Origin: Secundilactobacillus paracollinoides DSM 15502 = JCM 11969
GTDB lineage: Bacteria > Bacillota > Bacilli > Lactobacillales > Lactobacillaceae
Direction: 5' to 3'
Assembly: GCF_001311135.1 (NCBI RefSeq)
Contig: NZ_BBAG01000007.1
Location: 1-64,000 of the forward strand
Length of the DNA: 64,000 nt
The notes beneath the pieces were generated by a model. It did no database searches. It saw only the letters and a list, made by a program, of their open reading frames with translations, and was not told where the DNA came from. Position numbers and translations under genes: made by a program. Shown here piece by piece: positions 48,696 through 58,666 of this stretch (position 1 is the stretch's first letter; each line of letters opens with the position of its first letter).

Positions 48696-50258
48696 ATGGC
48701 TAAAAAGGACACTGATCCAGAAAAAATCTACGCCGCCTATCGCGCAGACTATGACAAAACGGAGAATGCAAAGCAAATTGCTGAATTGTTTCCAGAGGGT
48801 GAACTAAACGCGATTTTAGGAACGTTTACTTTAACACTCCTTCAAAATGCCGGGACCGACCCTCAAAAATGGCAGGTGACGGATATTAAGTCCGCGATGG
48901 AAGGTGTTTTCATTGCGTTTAAATCAAATTTGTCCAACATTTCAGAGACTGATCTGCAGGGTTACTACCGGGATCTATATGTGCCGCTGAATGATTTTGT
49001 TGTCTTTATCGTGAATAAGATTGCGACGGGTCTAAACCACTCAGATATGGCAACTGCGTTCATAGACATTGAGTCGACATACGGTGTTGGCGAAGGTAGC
49101 TATGTTGACGATGGTGGCAACGTTGACCTTGTCGGTTTTTCAGCACCAGAGTATGATACCGAATACACAATGGATGTTAAATATAAAAAAAGGGGAATTG
49201 GTAATCACACAGAGTGGCAAGAATACCGCGCGAAAGATATTAATCATTACGTGTCGGATTGGCTGACTGAATTTTTCACTTCGCCGGAGTGGCAAGCGTT
49301 ACCGGATTCAATCACCCAAGAGGATGCCATTCTGTACGTGACGGAAATGACGTTTGATGCTTATGATGAATTTCATTCATCACCCAAAAATTGGGGTGTT
49401 CCGGTCATTAAAATGGTGTTGACTGATCACTTTGTGCATCAAGTTATTATTCAACCTGACCAGTACAGTACGATCGTGCCGACGTTAACAGCGTTCTTTA
49501 CTTTTGCCAAGCGAGCAGGCTACATTCGGGCTGTTCAGGCCGACAAGACAATCAAAACCATCAAGGGTGTAGAAGCAGATATGATTGAAGCAGGCCAAGA
49601 TCGTGACAAGTACAGCGAAACTAAAAAGATGTGGCTAGACATGGCAGCAGCTGGTATCAGCCGTGAGAATCGCGAAGCCGCAGAGACTTTCATTGCGACC
49701 TGGATTGAAAATCAACAAGCAGCGCGTGCAGGAAGTCAATTCATGGATTATGAGCGCAATCTCGTTTATCAACCTGAGGATGATTACGTGAACATGCCAC
49801 ATCCTGATCCAGTCGGTAAGCATCACTGGACAAAGGCAGTCGCCACAAGGAATCACGATGATCTAGCCAGATATGCCTGGACGATGTGGAGCTTACCTGC
49901 TAACCAGGATCTGCATGCCGAACTAAACGAAGCTGATTTTGTGGACTTCATTGTTTTCTTTGGTGACGTGATGTATGCCCAGTTTTTGGAAACAATATTG
50001 CATTGGGATGCGCAGTCTGCTCACGTTGTGTTTTCGGGATATGATGCCGCTGAGCAACCTGAAAGCTTCGAACTGTTGCGGGAGACCTTGAAACGGCTGG
50101 TTGATCATTTGATGACTGAAGGCAAATTGACGCGCCCTGTTGGAGAAGAAATTCGTGCCGTATTTGATGCAGCGCCACTGACGCCGAAGTCACAAGCTAA
50201 GTCCAATGTGGTTTCGATGGATGAGGCGCGGAAACGATTGAAGAATAAAAAAGATTGA
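48696..50258 (+). CDS. Uncharacterised 520-aa protein, second of the tandem paralogous pair
   Basis: Clear paralogue of the gene before it: LLQNAGTDPQKWQVTDIKSAM, YDEFHSSPKNWGVPVIKMVL, HPDPVGKHHWTKAVATRNHDD, MWSLPANQDLHAELNEADFVDFIVFF and the ending VVSMDEARKRLKNKKD align in order. It has an extra central segment of about 30 residues (STYGVGEGSYVDDGGNVDL). Identity seems moderate, so the duplication is old. AAAGGAG precedes the ATG. Neighbours (guaA upstream, an MFS efflux gene downstream on the other strand) do not suggest a role. No function is assigned. Confidence 0.75.
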   Translation: MAKKDTDPEKIYAAYRADYDKTENAKQIAELFPEGELNAILGTFTLTLLQNAGTDPQKWQVTDIKSAMEGVFIAFKSNLSNISETDLQGYYRDLYVPLNDFVVFIVNKIATGLNHSDMATAFIDIESTYGVGEGSYVDDGGNVDLVGFSAPEYDTEYTMDVKYKKRGIGNHTEWQEYRAKDINHYVSDWLTEFFTSPEWQALPDSITQEDAILYVTEMTFDAYDEFHSSPKNWGVPVIKMVLTDHFVHQVIIQPDQYSTIVPTLTAFFTFAKRAGYIRAVQADKTIKTIKGVEADMIEAGQDRDKYSETKKMWLDMAAAGISRENREAAETFIATWIENQQAARAGSQFMDYERNLVYQPEDDYVNMPHPDPVGKHHWTKAVATRNHDDLARYAWTMWSLPANQDLHAELNEADFVDFIVFFGDVMYAQFLETILHWDAQSAHVVFSGYDAAEQPESFELLRETLKRLVDHLMTEGKLTRPVGEEIRAVFDAAPLTPKSQAKSNVVSMDEARKRLKNKKD

Positions 50259-50288
50259 AGCGGCGTGACTAACTGCCGACTTCAACAA

Positions 50289-50341
50289 TAAAAAAGCCCC
50301 AGACTAAATCTTGAATAAGATCTTAGCCTGGGGCCTTTTTT
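50289..50341. terminator. Bidirectional terminator
   Basis: AAAAAAGCCCCAG, inner CTAA/TTAG stem, CTGGGGCCTTTTTT, between converging genes. Confidence 0.85.
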
Positions 50342-50381
50342 GAGTTAGCGTTTAGCAGCTGTGCTGAACCGTTCTCGTGCG

Positions 50382-51613
50382 TTAGGCACGCTTTAATCTA
50401 AACCGTAAACTAGGCTCCGTGAACCACAACATCAGGAAGTTAACCATCAGCAGACAAGCCGTTGAGATAAACACGGTGTTGTAGCCGAACAGACCGGCCA
50501 GTGTGCCACCCAAGAGGGACCCAAACATGTTACCCAATGCTTGGAAGGATTGGTTCCACGAAAAGATTGCGGAGGTCGCTGTTGCTGGTGAGTTTTTGGT
50601 CAGCAACGTTTGAATGGTTGGGAACAATGCACCGTCAGAGATCCCAATCAGGAATCGCAGGGCACCGAGAATCCAAATGCTCGTCACGAACCCTTGAGGT
50701 AGATACATGATCATTGCAAACAGATAACCACCCATCAGCACTTTGCTTGACCCATTTGAGTCACCATATTCACCCAGTCTTGGCGCAGCTAGAATGTTGG
50801 AGATTCCGGGTAGGGCTGCGATGATCCCGGCCACAAACGCAATCGGGCCATTATTATGCATCAGTTGTTTCACATACAGACTAATAATTGGCGCAATGGA
50901 GGTATTTCCCAGTTGGACAAACATGGTCGATAGGAGCAACACGATGATTAAACGCGGGTTCTGGAATTGGCCGAGTAATCCGCTGATGCCATGCTGCTTG
51001 GCCTGCTTTTCCTTAGTGACCGGAACAAAGTATTCCTTCACCAGCGTTGCGGACAGGCTACCGGCAACGGCAAGTAATCCTGAGGTAATAAAGAACGTCA
51101 TCCGAATTGAGAAAATTTCAGCCAGGGCACCGCCAATAATCGGCCCCATCAGCATACCTGAGGTTGACCCGGTGACCAGTGTGCCCAGAGCTTTCCCGCT
51201 GTGGTTACGCGGGGTTTGTGAGGCAATGAGGGCCTGGGCGTTTGAAATAAAGCCAGAGAAGAGCCCCTGAAGTGCCCGCAACGCCATCAATTCCAAGACG
51301 TTACTGACTAACCCCATAAGACACATTGCAACAGCCATTCCAAACGATGCCCGGATCAGCATCACTTTACGGCCTTTGCGTTCGGCAAGGGCGCCCCACA
51401 TTGGTGAGACAATGGCGGTGACTAAGAAGGTCGCCGCGTAAACGACCCCACTATAAAAGGACACCTGTGCTTTAGTAAAGTTGCCCAGTTCACTGACATA
51501 CAGTGACATGAACGGCATAATTTCACTAAAGCGATGCCAGCAATAAATGTACAGCCCCAAAGAACGTATAGATTACGTTTCCAAGGGGATTTTTCACGAT
51601 GCGCTTCATCCAT
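50382..51613 (-). CDS. MFS efflux transporter (multidrug type), N-terminal frameshift
   Basis: About 410-aa, 12-helix drug/proton antiporter of the DHA1 type (MdtG/PmrA-like). ATG at 51613 (MDEAHREKSPWKRNLYVLWGCTFIAG) joins the main frame near 51530 (MPFMSLYVSELGNFTKAQVSFYSG). It has the MFS motif A GALAERKGRKVMLIR and motif C region MLMGPIIGGALAEIF. It is divergent from a tetR gene with a palindromic operator between them, the usual arrangement for a substrate-inducible efflux pump. Substrate unknown. Confidence 0.85.
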
Positions 51614-51810
51614 GATGCTTAAAGATCTCCCTTATCTTATTTTGATGCAGTGTGGTCAAAACGGGCCACGGTTTTTAAGAAACTTAGTCAGGTGAATGAA
51701 AAGACACACAAAGACGCAGTTACTACTCATAGAATTGAAAAACGACCTTGCCGTTTTTGGGCTTCTATTCAAGCAACTGATGCCATGAAAGCCTTTTCTT
51801 AAATTAACCA

Positions 51811-51829
51811 TTGTAAATTTAATTTACAA
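51811..51829. promoter_or_regulatory. TetR-type operator palindrome
   Basis: TTGTAAATTTAATTTACAA, a perfect 9+1+9 inverted repeat, lies between the divergent MFS and tetR genes; likely bound by the TetR protein. Confidence 0.75.
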
Positions 51830-51876
51830 AGAGTAATAATAGGCGTGTTAGATAAAAAAAGCAAGCGAGTGAGACG

Positions 51877-52442
51877 ATGGTACAAAAAAGAAATTTATCA
51901 ATTCAAAAAATAACGGCGGCCGCTAAGCAGATCGTGAATGAATCAGGGGCAGAAAGCTTACGGTTTAGTCAGGTGGCAGAAGCGCTTGGCGTGCGGCCTC
52001 AAGCGATGTACGCCTATTTTCCTGATAAGGAGCAGCTAAAGGTTGCTTGATTGTTGACTATTTGGATGAGGTCACAGGAAAGATTGAAAAACAGTTGGTG
52101 GGCGTTTCTGGTGAACGGGCACTGACTTTATTTTGCGAGCAGCTGCATCAACTGTTGCTGGCACAGCCTGAAATGACCCGCCTTGCCTTTGGCGGGATCG
52201 ATTATAGTCATCAAGAAGTGGCCTTTGAACACCTTCATGAACTGATTTCACTCTTAGAACGGTTAATCGAACCGTTCACGTCCAGTCAAACGCAGATGTT
52301 AAACGAAGCGCGGCTGTTTCGGGCGTTGGTCTTCGGTTACGTGCAAAACGAACTTTGGGGGCTTTTTCAATTGTCAAAGGTGCCAGCACAGGAGAGCTTT
52401 GATGCTGCACTGTCGCAGGTGATTTCGAATTTAACTGCATAA
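51877..52442 (+). CDS. TetR/AcrR-family repressor, one frameshift
   Basis: About 188-aa regulator. The N-terminal helix-turn-helix is read from ATG 51877: NLSIQKITAAAKQIVNESG, LRFSQVAEALGVRPQAMYAYF (recognition helix). This frame stops at 52050; the next frame goes on with IVDYLDEVTGKIEKQLVG and a ligand-binding domain with the WHG-like end ALVFGYVQNELWGLFQL. The break is one base near 52045. It probably represses the divergent MFS gene and itself through the palindrome at 51811. Confidence 0.83.
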
Positions 52443-52450
52443 TAAAAGAA

Positions 52451-52497
52451 CACATTGGTTTTAATCGCATAGGCGGTTATTGACAATGTGTTTTTTT
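52451..52497 (+). terminator. Terminator after tetR
   Basis: CACATTG/CAATGTG with T7 tail. Confidence 0.65.
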
Positions 52498-52590
52498 GTG
52501 TCGGTCGTGATTAACGCAGACTTTAAATTGGGCACTGCTATCTTACTAGTGTTCTTAAAAGAATCGGCGAAGATTAAGCTTGTTAATACA

Positions 52591-52607
52591 ATTGTTCTTA
52601 TTGCAAT
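52591..52607. promoter_or_regulatory. Putative MarR operator upstream of marR
   Basis: ATTGTTCTTATTGCAAT within AATACAATTGTT context. Nearly the same sequence lies upstream of the second helD at 55603-55619. Dyad symmetry ATTG..CAAT. A promoter TTGATT/TATACT follows. Confidence 0.6.
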
Positions 52608-52690
52608 AATGTTTTCTGTAAAGAGTTTGATTCTTAATTAATAGATGGGTATACTTAGACAATGTAAAGAACAGAAAAGGCGGGAAAAAC

Positions 52691-53122
52691 GTGAAAAGTA
52701 CTGATAACTATAATATTGCAGACCGATTGCATAATTTAGTGGCCCGCGAGACCGAAGTGGTCCACGGCCGGCTTCGTAACCTAGGGTTAAATAACCAGCA
52801 GGCACGGCTTTTAAAGTATGTGAGCGAGCATCCAGGAACGATTCAAAAAGACGTTGCGCAGTTTTTGAACCGGCAGAATGCGACGGTCACGAACATGTTG
52901 AAATCACTGGAACGGCAAGGCTACATCAGCCGTAAAATTCCGGATGATAATGAACGACAGAAGCAACTCTACCTTGAACCAAAGGGTGAAGAGTTAATTA
53001 CGTCCATCAACCAAGTCTTTGAGGAATTGGAGGCCCAGGTGGTCGATGCAGTTCCGGAAAAAGAGTTGGCGGGATTGACTAAAAACTTGGATCGGATTAG
53101 GGATAGGTTGGATGCGTTGTAG
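52691..53122 (+). CDS. MarR-family transcriptional regulator
   Basis: 143-aa winged-helix repressor with GTG start at 52691. LNNQQARLLKYVSEHPGTIQKDVAQFLNRQNATVTNMLKSLERQGYISRKIPDDNERQKQLYL is the full MarR DNA-binding core including the wing (DNERQK). No Cys residues, so not an oxidation sensor. Its likely operator also occurs in front of the second helD gene, which converges with it, so it probably controls that gene as well as itself. Confidence 0.88.
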   Translation: MKSTDNYNIADRLHNLVARETEVVHGRLRNLGLNNQQARLLKYVSEHPGTIQKDVAQFLNRQNATVTNMLKSLERQGYISRKIPDDNERQKQLYLEPKGEELITSINQVFEELEAQVVDAVPEKELAGLTKNLDRIRDRLDAL

Positions 53123-53129
53123 AGAGTAG

Positions 53130-53250
53130 AGAGTGGAGCAAGGCGGTTTAGGGGCGGTGTGTAACGGACTCTGACCGAAAAGTCTGGGCCTGACTTTTTG
53201 GTCAGAGTCCGTTACACGTTAGCCCCGTGCCTTGCGGAACTCGTTTCGGC
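53130..53250 (-). repeat. Family A hairpin repeat, copy 12
   Basis: Reverse orientation, eight bases after the marR stop. Inner arms GTAACGGACTCTGAC and GTCAGAGTCCGTTAC, second stem AAAAGTC/GACTTTT. Confidence 0.88.
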
Positions 53251-53326
53251 AAGGTAGCCAAGAAAGACAAACTCAAAGAAGTAGAAAAAGAGAACCCAAA
53301 ACAAGTCTTCAAAAGGACCCTCATTT

Positions 53327-53374
53327 AAAAAGCGTTCAGCCAAACCCAAAAAGGAGTTAAGCTGAACGCTTTTT
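53327..53374 (-). terminator. Terminator of the second helD gene
   Basis: AAAAAGCGTTCAGC/GCTGAACGCTTTTT, a 14-bp stem with a 20-base loop. Confidence 0.82.
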
Positions 53375-53397
53375 ATCGCTCAAGCCCAAAACAACAA

Positions 53398-55510
53398 TTA
53401 CCCTTGCATCCCAAGCAGCGGTGTCAACGTATCCTGCGCAATCAGTGCCACATGGTGCGTAGCCCGTGAAATGGCGGTGTACAGACGGTGCCGTGCCAAT
53501 GACGTTGCCGGATACTCAGCAGTGGTGGCATCTGGCAAAATCACGTTGCCAAACTCCAGCCCCTTAGCCAGGTCCAGCGGCAACACAACGAGACCGGTTG
53601 TTGGAAGTGGTTTGTCGGATGTTATCAGGGTCGGTGAGAACGCTTGTAGGCTTGCTGCGAGAGCCGTTGCAGTTTGTGCAGTGTTTGTTATGACTGCAGT
53701 CAAGCCTGGCAGGGCGGTAAAACTGGTCAGCTGATTTTGCAGTTGCGTCATTGTATCCTGACTGTTCTGAGTGACGGTAATTGCCGGAGCTGTTCCGTTA
53801 TCTTGAACAGAGGTGGGCTGAATGACGGCTGCGTTATCAGCAAGTTGGCTAAACAGCGCGGTTATTTCAGCGGTTGATCGGTAACTGGTCGTCAGGTCAT
53901 ATGTGACAACGGGGTGTTGCGGCGTGTTGAAAATCGAGCGCAGTGCGTCAAAGTTGGCCTTATCTGATGTGATGGCTTGGTTCTCATCGCCAAGCATGAT
54001 AAAACGCGCCTTGGAAAAGAAGTGGCGCAATACCATCAGCTGTACCTCTGAGTAGTCCTGAACTTCGTCAATTAAAACGAGTTTTGCGCGCTGATTGCCA
54101 TACCCCGTCAGAAATATCTTGAGCAGGAGCCAGGCCGCAACAGTTAAATGGTTGATGTGTAATAAGCGTTTACCTAGGGCTTCGAAATTTAGCCATTGAT
54201 AGGCTTTCGCGTTTTGACTTTTTGTAGACGCCCGTTGTTGCAGGTACTGAAGCGTTAACTGATGAACTTGATCATCGGTCTGTGGATCAACGTGGTGACC
54301 AAAATAGTGTTCTTGTTGGGTAGGGGATAACGATAAAACGGTGTCCTGAGTTTGTTTATCAGTTGCTAACGTTCTGAGAAAGTCTTGGCACCGCAGCGCA
54401 ATGACATCCTGAACAGCCTTTAATCGCTGCTGCCCCATTGGTAGGTGGTTGAACTGCTGATCAATGGCGAGAATATCAGCGGTGTTAAGCGCAGTATTTC
54501 CTAGTAGTGTTACCGGCGAAACATCGCTCGGCGTTAATGTGACTTGATCCAGGTTGGCGATGAGCTGATCAAGTTGATTTCGCGACGTTGTTTCCGATTT
54601 AGCTAATGTGCTTGGCAAATCAGGGATATCTTCAATAAATTGATCCCATGTCAGACTAATCGGATTTGTTTCGCCTAAGTTCGGCAGGACCGCACTAATA
54701 TAGTGCTGAAAAGTCAGACTAGGGGTGAAGAAGTAAATGTCTTCTGGTGATAACGTTTCGCGGTGTTGGTAGAGCAGGTAAGCAACCCGCTGGAGCATCA
54801 CGGAAGTTTTGCCACTGCCGGCGATCCCGTTAACCAGCATGACGGGATCATTTGGTGCTCTCACAATGGCGTTTTGTGTCTTTTGAATTGTGGCGGTAAT
54901 TGCGTCATGGTGGCATTATTATGGGCGGATAGGGTGTCGCGTAAAAGCGGATCTTCAATGGTAATGGTGGTGTCAAAATAGGCGCGTAGGTTGTCATGAT
55001 CAATGTCAAACTGCCGACGTCCGGTCAACACTGTCTGAATGATTTGGCCATTCGCTTCGTAGCTAGTTGGGCCGTTATCCTGCTGGTAATATGTCGCTGC
55101 AATGGGGGATCGCCAGTCTAAAACGAGCGGTTCGCCAGCATCGTCATCAACGCCAACAGTCCCGATATAGTAGGATTCTGGCTGCTCATCGGCGCTGAAT
55201 TTCAAGTGACCTTTGCAAAATAAGGTTGCGTCAACAGTGTTGTAACCTTTGATAGTTGGCCGGTACTAATATCGTGGTTATGGTTAACGATATCGATTTC
55301 ACGGTTAATGGCTTCAATATCAGCATAGGTTTCCATTGTTTTGATGTCCGTATCAAAGTTGAGGGTCAGTTCCTGATCCAGCTGCTCCTTGGTCGCAAAA
55401 CCCTGTGTTTTGTTCGCAGTTAATTGAGCGTTAAGGGTGTCACGCATGTCTTCTAATTGGTGATAGACCTTGGTAAGGTGTGCTTGTTCGGATGCAAAGA
55501 TTGATGCCAT
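53398..55510 (-). CDS. Second HelD-family ATPase, two frameshifts
   Basis: About 704-aa paralogue of the HelD at 41 kb. ATG at 55510 (MASIFASEQAHLTKVYHQLEDM) starts the coiled-coil arm; the frame shifts near 55205 to KFSADEQPESYYIGTVG and LVLDWRSPIAATYYQ, then near 54870 to APNDPVMLVNGIAGSGKTSVMLQ (Walker A). Then come LVLIDEVQDYSEVQLMVL (Walker B), FIMLGDENQAIT and YDLTTSYRSTAEI. It is shorter and clearly divergent from the first copy. Its promoter (TTGACA/TAAAAT) carries an operator shared with marR. Inducible HelD proteins in other bacteria protect RNA polymerase from rifamycins; that role here is inference. Confidence 0.85.
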
Positions 55511-55574
55511 TTAATAACCCCCATTTTCTTAACAAGAAATATGCCGTGACAAAATTTGCCATGGAAGTTCATTT

Positions 55575-55619
55575 TATCTTGATTCGTTCTGTTGTCAATA
55601 CAATTGTTTTAATTACAAT
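55575..55619 (-). promoter_or_regulatory. Promoter and MarR-type operator of the second helD
   Basis: Minus strand: operator ATTGTAATTAAAACAAT (55603-55619), then TTGACA (-35) and TAAAAT (-10) about 16 bases apart. The operator touches the -35, fitting repression. Confidence 0.6.
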
Positions 55620-56039
55620 ATCGGATTGAAATATCAAATTGAAATCCTGATCAGTTTCGGTGGATGGGTAGCTTAATGTGTCCAAGCTAGACTGGTCATT
55701 TCGCGACTTGCCAGATTTTGGCAACTAGGGGTGACACAAATCAGCGGGGGAGACCAACTTTTGGTACCCGTGCTAACATAAACGAACGACCAGTGGTACA
55801 CTATTGGCGGGGAAGCACCAAATGCTTCAGGAGAGACAAAAAGATGGGCATAACGGTATTACACTAGCGTCGTTTATTGAACGACTGTGAAGTAATACCT
55901 TTTCGTGTGTCCTAAAAATGAGGCGAAATTGAGGATAGCCTAATACTTGTATGAGTTTTAGAAACGGATGATGGTCTTCTTTGAAGCGGTTCGATATACT
56001 AAAATTAATCATTAACCAACAAAAAGGTGGTATATGTAG
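55620..56039. other. Leader region of the exopolysaccharide operon
   Basis: 420 bases. A mini-ORF MGITVLH at 55844-55867 has AGGAGAG upstream and runs into a hairpin (GGTATTAC 55855-55862 with GTAATACC 55892-55899, inner GTCGTT/AACGAC) followed by TTTT. An extended -10, TGGTACACT, lies near 55795. This may be an attenuator. I found no c-di-GMP riboswitch consensus. Confidence 0.4.
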
Positions 56040-57160
56040 ATGAAAAGATGGTCGTGGCTAATAGGTTTCATGCTTGGCGCGGTGTTACTGGTTGGCTGCA
56101 CACGCCGGGTTACAGTAAAGGTCCCGACACAGTCTAACGCGAGTTTCATTGCCCAAACGCACTACCATCGTCATGATGTGGAGCAGCGTGAATTAACAAC
56201 GTTTGTCCAGAAACAGTTGCTGACTTCAAAGGGGCTCTACACGAATTATTTGACCTCGGCGAACCAACGATCGCAGGCAACTGGGCATGAAATGCTAGTG
56301 GAGTCATCTGCCTCTGGCTAACCTATTTGGCACAAACAAAACAATCTAGTGCATTTCGACGTAGTTACAAGCAGACCCTGACCACGTTTGACCAGGGTGA
56401 TCAGTTGAGCTATCGCTACGATCCGGCAACAAAAAAACGTGCAACCGTTAACGCCACACTGGATGATCTGCGCGTGATTCGTGCCTTAGAAATCTATGCC
56501 GCTCAAACACATAGCCAGGCGTATGCCAAAAAAGCTGCGACTCGGTTTGCTTTGTTGAAAAAACACAATTTAGCAAAGGGACGATTGGTCGATTTCTACG
56601 ACGTTCACGCCCACCAAGCAAGCACAACCAGTTCGCTAGCTTATTATGATCTGTTGACACTGCGCTATTTTGAGTCGGTTTCCAAAACGCAGCGCCACTA
56701 TTATCAAAAACAACTTGAGCTTGTTCAAGCCGGTTATTTGGGGAATGCTTTTCCACTGTACGCGGCAAGCTACGACTGGCAAAGCGGTGAGTATAGTAGT
56801 CAGCATCTGAATACATCAGAGGCGTTAGAAGTCCTGCTACATTTGGCTGAGGTGGGCAAGCTGCGGCAACAGTCTCTGGATTGGCTGGTCCAGCAAGTCC
56901 GGGCGCATAAACTCTATAACAGCTACACGATCGATGGCATTGTTGTGAACAAGGATCAGGCTGCCGCCAACTATGCGTTAGCAGCCTTGATTTTTGCAAC
57001 GGTGCATGACCGCGAGATGTACCAAACAGCGATGCGGGCGGTCTGGGCCTCTCAAGTGGTGACAAGACGCTCGCCAATTTATGGCGCGTTAGGCGATGCG
57101 ACGACTAATCAAACGTATTCATTCAATAACCTAACGGCAGTGGTGGCAACGACTTATTAA
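56040..57160 (+). CDS. GH8-like glycoside hydrolase lipoprotein of the exopolysaccharide locus, one frameshift
   Basis: About 373 aa. Signal peptide with lipobox LVGC (Cys20) places it outside the membrane. The GH8-type motif LVESSASGLTYLAQ, with the likely acid Glu, is split by a single-base shift near 56320. NATLDDLRVIRALEIYA holds the probable catalytic Asp, as in Listeria PssZ and other GH8-like proteins of synthase-dependent polysaccharide loci. It probably trims or releases the nascent glucan-like polymer. First gene of the operon; the next gene starts 16 bases downstream. Confidence 0.78.
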
Positions 57161-57175
57161 AGAGGGGGTGACAAC

Positions 57176-58666
57176 ATGAAAACAGGGATTCAACGACAGG
57201 CAGTTCGGTTAAGTCAATGGCTATCGCCGGCCCTATTTGCCTGCTTATTTGCAGCTGTTGTCACGATTCCATTACTCTTTTTGACGCCCATTCACGGCCT
57301 GGCGGATAACGGAGATTTTTACCGGGCAATGCTGAGCAATGGTATTTATCGCCTACCCTCTCAGCACAGTCAGTATCTGAGTTTTGTTATTCAAAAATTC
57401 GGGTTGATGCAGTACTTTAATGAAAACAACGTTGCGGTTTTTTCATCGCAAACATTGGTGGTAAAGCTGGCGGTTTTGTTAAACGAACTGTTCTATAGTC
57501 GCCACATCTTTGATATTCGGTTCCTTGCGGCAGTGTACGAAGGCTTTTTCCTCGGGGCAATCTATTTGTTAACGAAGGCGCTTGTGCATCCCCACCGCAA
57601 TATAAGCAGTTACATCATTGCTGCCCTTGTTGTCCTAATGTTTGCGGATGGGACGATGACGCTCTACTTTAATTCTTTCTTTGCCGAGCCAGGGATGCTG
57701 ATTGCTGCCATGTACCTCTTTGCCGCGTTAATGGCCATCGTCCACAAGTGTTATCGGCATGACTGGCCAATGATCGTCCTCTTTGTGGTCAGCACTGTCT
57801 TTTTGATTACGAACAAACAGCAAAATGCCCCCTTAGCACTCAGTTTTATCGTGGCAGGTGCTGGCCTGTTGTTCTTGCCAACGCTGAGTGCTCACCGACT
57901 GGCGATTATCGCGAGTCTGGTGCTTATCCTTGGGCTGGTGGCCTGACCTATAAGCTGATCAATTCAGAATTCAGTACCGTCAATCAATATCAGGCACTCA
58001 CTCATGGCGCGCTGATTGAAACAAGTGATCCCAGCCGAAAACTTGAGAAACAAGGGTTAAATGAAGCCTATGCGCTGATGCGTAATGAGAATTATTACCC
58101 CAAAACGTTTACGGCGGTTAAGCCTAGTGATCCCAATATTCAAAAACAGTTGTTGAACAAGTACGGCACCGGGTGTTGATTCGCTATTATGCGGAGAATC
58201 CGAAACAATTTGCACAATTAATGGACCTTGCCGCAAAAGACGTTATGCAAACAAGGGTCAGTGCTGTCGGTGACTTTGCCCGTGGGTCCGGCAAAAAGCC
58301 GGTGCCCAGTCGACTTTTTTTACTGGATATAGCAGGTTCATGTCAAACTACTTTCCAGGCAGGTACGCGTTTGATTGCTTGTTGGCAGTCGCGTTTATAG
58401 CAATCTACAGTGTTTCAGCATGGTTGGATTATAGAGCCAAGCGCACTGGTGGTTTGATCCGTTTCTTTCTTGTTACGGGACTGATGACTGTTTGTGTGTT
58501 TGTACCGATTATTTCCATTATTGGTGACGGGGACGCGGACCTAGCGAAGCATTTATTTATGGTGCCTGTCTGCTACAACCTGACCTTTATTCTCTTTGTT
58601 TCGGATGTTTTGAATAAACGGTTGTGGCTGGCGAATGACAGCGAGGAGACTACTGATGATGCGTAG
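57176..58666 (+). CDS. Multi-pass membrane protein of the exopolysaccharide locus, about three frameshifts
   Basis: About 497 aa. Nine or more hydrophobic segments; the first extracellular loop carries GLADNGDFYRAM, a motif seen in polyprenyl-sugar-dependent glycosyltransferase-like membrane proteins. The frame changes near 57945 (to LTYKLINSEFSTVNQYQAL), near 58170 (LIRYYAENPKQFAQLMDLAAK) and near 58335 (SNYFPGRYAFDCLLA). It ends at 58666, overlapping the next start. It occupies the place of Listeria pssA. It may help modify or translocate the polymer, but this is inference. Confidence 0.7.

Noticed and set aside
56-53250. CRISPR array
   Set aside because: Family A copies are 120 bp, kilobases apart and in both orientations; no short regular repeats with spacers and no cas genes.
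55620-56039. c-di-GMP riboswitch before the exopolysaccharide operon
   Set aside because: Looked for the GEMM-I consensus because of the GGDEF-like gene; no match seen.
56448-57077. 209-codon antisense frame inside the GH8-like gene
   Set aside because: The plus-strand frame has signal peptide and family motifs; the antisense frame has neither.
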